Shown here piece after piece: positions 59,489 through 64,000 of a stretch of DNA of 64,000 nucleotides; positions within the stretch are counted from its first letter, which is position 1; every line of letters starts with the position of its first letter. The translations under genes and the position numbers were made by a program. Origin of the DNA: Paraburkholderia caffeinilytica. GTDB lineage: Bacteria > Pseudomonadota > Gammaproteobacteria > Burkholderiales > Burkholderiaceae. The stretch spans positions 806,001-870,000 of the forward strand of contig NZ_CP031466.1 in NCBI RefSeq assembly GCF_003368325.1, given 5' to 3'. The notes below the pieces were generated by a model, which was given only the letters and a program-made list of their open reading frames with translations, was not told where the DNA came from and searched no databases.

Positions 59489-60940
59489 ATGCAGAGCATA
59501 TCGATGCTGATCAACGGCGCCGCCGTGCAAGCGAGCAACGGCGCCACCTTCGAGCGCCGCAATCCGCTCGACGGCGAAGTCGCGACGCGCGCCCCCGCGG
59601 CGACGGCCGCCGATGCGATAGCCGCCGCCGATGCCGCGGCAGCGGCGTTTCCGGCATGGTCCGCGCTGGGGCCGGGCGAGCGCCGTGCGCTGCTGATGAA
59701 GGCCGCGCATGCGCTGGAAGCGCGCAGCGAGGCGTTCGCCGCGGTGATGGCAGCGGAGACGGGCGCATCGGCGATGTGGGCCGGCTTCAATGTGCATCTC
59801 GCCGCCGGCGGATTGATGGAAGCGGCGGCGCTCACTACGCAGATCGGTGGCGAACTGATTCCATCCGACGTGCCCGGCAGTCTCGCGATGGGTGTGCGTC
59901 AGCCAGCCGGCGTCGTGCTCGGGATCGCGCCATGGAACGCACCGGTGATCCTCGCGGTGCGTGCGATTGCGTTGCCGCTCGCATGCGGCAATACGGTCGT
60001 ATTGAAGGGTTCGGAAGTCTGCCCCGGCACCCACGGACTGATTGTCGAAGTGCTACAGGAAGCGGGTTTGCCGAAAGGCGTGGTGAATTTCGTCACCAAC
60101 GCTCCGGCCGATGCAGGCGCAGTAGTCGATGCACTGATCGCGCATCCGAAAGTCCGGCGTGTCAATTTCACCGGCTCCACGCATGTGGGCAAGATCATCG
60201 CGGCCACGTGCGCGCGCTATCTGAAGCCGTCGGTGCTGGAGCTTGGCGGAAAAGCGCCGTTGATCGTCCTCGACGACGCGGATCTCGATGCAGCCGTCAA
60301 CGCCGCTGCGTTCGGCGCATTCGCCAACTCGGGGCAGATCTGCATGTCGACGGAGCGGATCGTCGTCGATGAGCGGATCGCCGACACGTTCGTCGCCAGG
60401 CTCGCGCAGAAAGCGCGCGGCCTGCCGCTCGGCGACCCACGCAAAGGGCCGGTGGTGTTGGGATCGGTCGTCGATATGCGCACGGTGGAGTGCTGCAATG
60501 CGCTGATCGACGACGCGCTGGCCAAAGGCGCCACGCTCGTTTGCGGCGGCAAGGCGGACAGCACCTTGATGCCCGCCACGCTGCTCGACCACGTCACGCC
60601 CGCCATGCGCATCTATGGCGACGAATCGTTCGGGCCGGTGAAGGGCATCGTGCGCGTGAACGGCGAAGATGAAGCCGTGGCCTGTGCGAACGACAACGAA
60701 TATGGACTCTCGTCAGCGGTGTTCAGCCGCGATCTCGCGCGCGCGATGAATGTCGCGCGACGCATCGAATCGGGCATCTGCCATGTCAACGGGCCGACCG
60801 TTCATGACGAAGCGCACATGCCCTTTGGTGGCGTGAAGGGCAGCGGCTTTGGGCGCTTCGGTGGGCAGGCGGGGATCGCCGAGTTTACGGATTTGCGCTG
60901 GATTACCGTGCAGACCACACCGCGTCATTACCCGTTCTGA
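59489..60940 (+). CDS. Aldehyde dehydrogenase, probable benzaldehyde dehydrogenase
   Basis: 483-residue NAD(P)-dependent ALDH. Catalytic Cys285 (NSGQICMSTER), general base Glu251 (LELGGKAPL), oxyanion Asn150 (APWNAP), and the coenzyme motif FTGSTHVGK are all intact. Closest in style to vanillin/salicylaldehyde/benzaldehyde dehydrogenases. Next to mdlC, it most likely oxidises benzaldehyde to benzoate. AGGAGA precedes the ATG. Confidence 0.88.
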   Translation: MQSISMLINGAAVQASNGATFERRNPLDGEVATRAPAATAADAIAAADAAAAAFPAWSALGPGERRALLMKAAHALEARSEAFAAVMAAETGASAMWAGFNVHLAAGGLMEAAALTTQIGGELIPSDVPGSLAMGVRQPAGVVLGIAPWNAPVILAVRAIALPLACGNTVVLKGSEVCPGTHGLIVEVLQEAGLPKGVVNFVTNAPADAGAVVDALIAHPKVRRVNFTGSTHVGKIIAATCARYLKPSVLELGGKAPLIVLDDADLDAAVNAAAFGAFANSGQICMSTERIVVDERIADTFVARLAQKARGLPLGDPRKGPVVLGSVVDMRTVECCNALIDDALAKGATLVCGGKADSTLMPATLLDHVTPAMRIYGDESFGPVKGIVRVNGEDEAVACANDNEYGLSSAVFSRDLARAMNVARRIESGICHVNGPTVHDEAHMPFGGVKGSGFGRFGGQAGIAEFTDLRWITVQTTPRHYPF

Positions 60941-61147
60941 AGGGCGGCGTGTCCTTGTAGTCGCTGCGTATCGCCGCGCGCAATTTTTTCGTAGCGGTAT
61001 GCAGCGCCGCGAAAGCCATGCATACGTGTCATGGGTTTTGCGCGAAACGGCAATATCAAAAGCCGTTCGCTCGCTCCCATACTGACTAAAAACGTGACCT
61101 CGAAAGCGCGGCGTTCAGATCGCGCACACAAACCAGGAGACAGCTTC

Positions 61148-62566
61148 ATGACCAGTTATGTACCGCCGGCCGGCTCGGCCAGGGCGGCAAGCGGCGAGGC
61201 CAATGCGCCGCTTGCCGGCCATCAGGTGGGAGTCGAGGAGGGGCGCCATACCGTCGACATCGGCCGCACGCTCGACGAAGGTCCTTACACCACGATGCAG
61301 AAGATCGTGGTGTTGCTCGCGGCATTGTCGATCGTCCTGGACGGCTTCGATAGCCAGTTGATCGGCTTTGCGATTCCCGTGCTGATCAAGGAATGGGGCG
61401 TCACGCGTGCGGCTTTCGCACCGGTGGTCGCCGCCGGGTTGATCGGCATGGGCATCGGCAGCGCGTGTGCCGGGCTGCTGGCCGATCGCTTCGGCCGCCG
61501 CTGGGCGGTGATCGGCAGCGTGCTGGTGTTCGGCGCCGCCACCTGCGGCATCAGCTTCGCGCCCGATATCGTGACGATTGCGGTGCTGCGTTTTGTTGCC
61601 GGACTCGGCATCGGCGGCGCGTTGCCGAGTTCGACGACCATGACCGCGGAGTTCACGCCGGCTCGCCGCCGCACCTTGGCGGTCACCGCGACGATCGTCT
61701 GCGTACCGCTCGGCGGCATGGTGGCGGGATTGTTCGCGCATGAAATCCTGCCGACGTACGGATGGCGCTGGCTGTTCCTGATCGGCGGCGTGCTGCCGTT
61801 GGCGCTTGGTGTGTTGCTGCTTTTCACGTTACCCGAGTCGCCACGCTTTCTCGCCCGGCGGCCGCAGCGCTGGCCGGAACTCAAACGCCTGCTTGGGCGG
61901 ATGTCGCGTCCGGTGGCCAGCGGCTGCGTTTTTACCGACATTCGCGAGCAGGCTGTCGAAAAGCACACGGGCATTACCGCGCTGTTCCGCGACGGCCTGG
62001 CGCTCGATACGGTGGCGATCTGGTGCGCGTTCTGCATGTGCCTGCTGGCGGTGTATAGCGCTTTCAGCTGGCTGCCGACGATGTTGAGCACGCAGGGCTT
62101 GTCCGTGTCGGTGGCGGGCTCGGGGCTCACCGCGTATAACCTGGGCGGCGTGGTGGGCGCGTTGCTGTGCGCCGTCGTGATCGCACGCACAGGCTCGCGC
62201 TGGCCGTTGATTCTCTGCAGCGCAGGTGGTGCGGCGAGCGCGTTGCTGCTGCTCGGCGTGAACATCGCCGACCACACCGGTTTGCTGATCTTCGGTCTCG
62301 GCGTGCACGGCCTGTTCGTCAACGCCGTCCAGTCGACGATGTTTGCGCTGTGCGCTTACGTCTATCCGACCCGTGTGCGCGCCACCGGTACCGCATCGGC
62401 GCTTGCCTTCGGCAGGCTCGGCGCGATTGCCAGCGCATTCGCGGGCGCGGTGGTGATCACGGCTGGCGGCGCATCGTCGTACCTGTGGATGCTCGGGATC
62501 GCGATGGTGATCGTAATGGTCGCGCTGATGCTGGTCAAGCGTCATATTCCAAAGCCGGGCGTTTGA
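61148..62566 (+). CDS. MFS aromatic acid:H+ symporter (AAHS family)
   Basis: 472 residues, 12 helices, with AGGAGA 7 nt before ATG 61148. The family hallmark, LDGFDSQLIGFA in helix 1, carries the paired acidic residues of BenK/PcaK/MhpT-type carriers, and LLADRFGRRWAVIG is the loop 2-3 motif. About 40 extra polar residues precede the first helix. In this module it probably imports benzoylformate, mandelate or a related aromatic acid. Confidence 0.9.
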   Translation: MTSYVPPAGSARAASGEANAPLAGHQVGVEEGRHTVDIGRTLDEGPYTTMQKIVVLLAALSIVLDGFDSQLIGFAIPVLIKEWGVTRAAFAPVVAAGLIGMGIGSACAGLLADRFGRRWAVIGSVLVFGAATCGISFAPDIVTIAVLRFVAGLGIGGALPSSTTMTAEFTPARRRTLAVTATIVCVPLGGMVAGLFAHEILPTYGWRWLFLIGGVLPLALGVLLLFTLPESPRFLARRPQRWPELKRLLGRMSRPVASGCVFTDIREQAVEKHTGITALFRDGLALDTVAIWCAFCMCLLAVYSAFSWLPTMLSTQGLSVSVAGSGLTAYNLGGVVGALLCAVVIARTGSRWPLILCSAGGAASALLLLGVNIADHTGLLIFGLGVHGLFVNAVQSTMFALCAYVYPTRVRATGTASALAFGRLGAIASAFAGAVVITAGGASSYLWMLGIAMVIVMVALMLVKRHIPKPGV

Positions 62567-62586
62567 GGGACGCAATGTCCTGAGTC

Positions 62587-62618
62587 GCGGCGATCGAGCG
62601 TGATACGCGGATCGCCGC
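62587..62618 (+). terminator. Inverted repeat after the AAHS transporter gene
   Basis: GCGGCGATC (62587-62595) pairs with GATCGCCGC (62610-62618), 21 nt after the stop. No U-run follows; it may reduce read-through into the porin gene. Confidence 0.45.
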
Positions 62619-62776
62619 CATCTGAAGCAGTCAATCTTTAGCGTATCGGACGGCTCGAATAGCGGTCGGTATCGTCACGTCAGTCATTAGCATCGCTACA
62701 TAAAAACGCTGCGTGCGAGTCGCATACGGATGGGTATGCGCTCACTCAAAGCACTATTCCAGGAGACACGGAGACA

Positions 62777-63913
62777 ATGAAATACAAACTCGCTTTGGGC
62801 GGCATGCTGCTCGGTATCAGCGCTTCGTCATTGGCACAGAGCAGCGTGACGTTGTACGGGATCCTCGATACCGGCATCGAACTGGTCACGCATGCGAACG
62901 CGGCAGGCGATAGCGTTGTGCGCGTGCCTGGCGTCACGGGAGAATTCCCGTCGCGCTGGGGGATTCGCGGCAAGGAAGGGTTGGGCGGCGGAGTGTCCGC
63001 TGTTTTCGTGCTGGAAAGCGGCTTTAACACGAAAAGCGGCACGCTCAACCAGGGTGGCCGGCTGTTTGGGCGGCAAGCCTACGTAGGGCTGGAGAGTCCT
63101 TACGGCGCATTGACTTTCGGCCGCCAGTACACAATGACGTATTGGGCGATACTCGATTCCGATCTGCTTGGCCCGGACATCTACGGCGGCACGGGGTCGT
63201 TCGATCAGTACATGCCGAGCGCGCGCAGCGACAACACGATTGCGTACAAGGGCACGTTCTCGGGCTTGACGTTCGGCGCGACCTATTCGTTCGGCCGCGA
63301 TTCAGCCGGCACGGGCAATTCGCCGGGGCAGGGCACCTGTGTGGGGTCGATTCCGGGCAGTTCGCAGAGTTGCCGCGAATGGTCGGCGATGTTGCGCTAT
63401 GACATGAACGGCTACGGCGTGGCGAGCGCCTACGACGAGCAACGCGGCGGCCCGGGCGCGGCCGCGAATCTGTACGACGGCACGGCCCCCTTTGCACTGA
63501 CACAATCCGGCGACAAGGACGTGCGGATGCAGTTGAACGGTTACGGACACATCGGGCCGGTAAAACTCGGGGCAGGCTGGCTTGGACGTCATGTCGAAAC
63601 GGTATCCCCTGCATTGCCGGATGTGCGTTCGAATCTGTACTACGTCACGGCCGCGTATAACGTGACGCCTGCCTTCATTCTGGACGGCGGCGTGTACCGT
63701 ATCATCAATCGCGCCGACGACACGCGCGGCACGATCGCCGCGCTACGCACGACGTATTTGCTGTCGAAGCGTTCCGCGGTGTACCTGCAGGGTGCGTATC
63801 TGTTCAACAGTCCGCATGCCGCCTACACGGTAAGCCAGGGTGGGGGAGGCACGACGCCGGCGCCTGGCATTGGGCAACTCGGCCTGATGGCCGGCATTCG
63901 CCATTCGTTCTGA
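62777..63913 (+). CDS. Gram-negative porin (OmpC/Omp38-like)
   Basis: 378 residues. Signal peptide 1-20 (LALGGMLLGISASSLA), then the start of the barrel, QSSVTLYGILDTGIEL, which is characteristic of Burkholderiales porins. Also SRWGIRGKEGLGGGVSAVFVLESGF, GRLFGRQAYVGLESPYGALTFGRQY (the loop-3 region), and a C-terminal aromatic end LGLMAGIRHSF with the terminal Phe needed for BAM assembly. Following the AAHS transporter in the same direction, it may admit the aromatic acids of this module through the outer membrane. Confidence 0.93.
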   Translation: MKYKLALGGMLLGISASSLAQSSVTLYGILDTGIELVTHANAAGDSVVRVPGVTGEFPSRWGIRGKEGLGGGVSAVFVLESGFNTKSGTLNQGGRLFGRQAYVGLESPYGALTFGRQYTMTYWAILDSDLLGPDIYGGTGSFDQYMPSARSDNTIAYKGTFSGLTFGATYSFGRDSAGTGNSPGQGTCVGSIPGSSQSCREWSAMLRYDMNGYGVASAYDEQRGGPGAAANLYDGTAPFALTQSGDKDVRMQLNGYGHIGPVKLGAGWLGRHVETVSPALPDVRSNLYYVTAAYNVTPAFILDGGVYRIINRADDTRGTIAALRTTYLLSKRSAVYLQGAYLFNSPHAAYTVSQGGGGTTPAPGIGQLGLMAGIRHSF

Positions 63914-64000
63914 GTGGTGCACAGATGTCAGCTATTGCTGATCTGTCATGGGCGAGCTTCGCTGCGTCGAACGCTCGCCGCTCACGCCGGCGCAGAGCCA

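Noticed and set aside
63914..64000. Possible gene start at the right edge
   Set aside because: Only 87 bases are visible after the porin stop, and no frame has a convincing start or motif.

Overview
The window reads as a high-GC chromosomal segment of a Burkholderiaceae bacterium, most likely Paraburkholderia or Burkholderia. This is inferred from the phn gene order with a DUF1045 gene, the DUF4148 and DUF2917 proteins, the Gram-negative porin type, a familiar Burkholderia-type intergenic repeat, and the density of LysR-controlled catabolic modules. I see no rRNA, tRNA, CRISPR array, phage or transposase gene. Nearly all of the sequence is ordinary, tightly packed coding DNA with frequent 1-4 nt overlaps.

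Layout. 1-6.8 kb: C-P lyase phosphonate catabolism, phnGHIJKL on the minus strand (phnL cut by the left edge), divergent from phnF, a DUF1045 2H-phosphoesterase gene and phnN, with a perfect 20-bp palindrome between the two units. 6.8-11.3 kb: a LysR gene, an M20 amidohydrolase, an MHS-type transporter and an IclR gene, probably a small module for uptake and hydrolysis of an N-acylated compound. 11.6-17.4 kb: a complete RND tripartite efflux operon (outer-membrane factor, periplasmic adaptor, inner-membrane pump). 17.7-24.6 kb: a four-carbon sugar acid operon (GntR regulator, LtnD, OtnK, OtnC, MFS transporter, OtnI, DenD) that would convert L-threonate and D-erythronate to DHAP. 25.1-26.3 kb: pcaF alone, with a near-consensus promoter and an operator-like repeat.

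26.8-41 kb is the least conventional part. It holds small exported proteins, a VirK/YbjX-like protein, an OmpR-type response regulator separated from its likely histidine kinase by an esterase and a repeat, a patatin-barrel (type Vd-like) autotransporter, a metallophosphoesterase with a Lys/Ala-rich tail, a secreted protein built from three 55-residue repeats followed by a Pro/Val tail and coupled to a small membrane protein, an EF-hand protein, and an S10 peptidase lipoprotein.

41.4-50 kb: divergent LysR/oxidoreductase modules (aldo-keto reductases, a CMD-family protein, a quinone-reductase-like flavoprotein), a CPBP-like membrane protein, a secreted esterase and a cupin. 50-56 kb: the carnitine operon caiX-cdhC-cdhA-cdhB-hocS with divergent cdhR, in the gene order known from Pseudomonas aeruginosa. 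56.3-64 kb: a DUF4148 gene, then a LysR-controlled benzoylformate module (mdlC-type decarboxylase, aldehyde dehydrogenase, aromatic acid:H+ symporter, porin).

Overall the window is a scavenging and catabolism region (phosphonates, sugar acids, carnitine, aromatic acids) with envelope and secretion genes. I did not find a clearly new multi-gene system. The best leads are the 55-residue repeat protein pair, the DUF1045 enzyme as a stand-in for PhnP, and the interrupted two-component locus.
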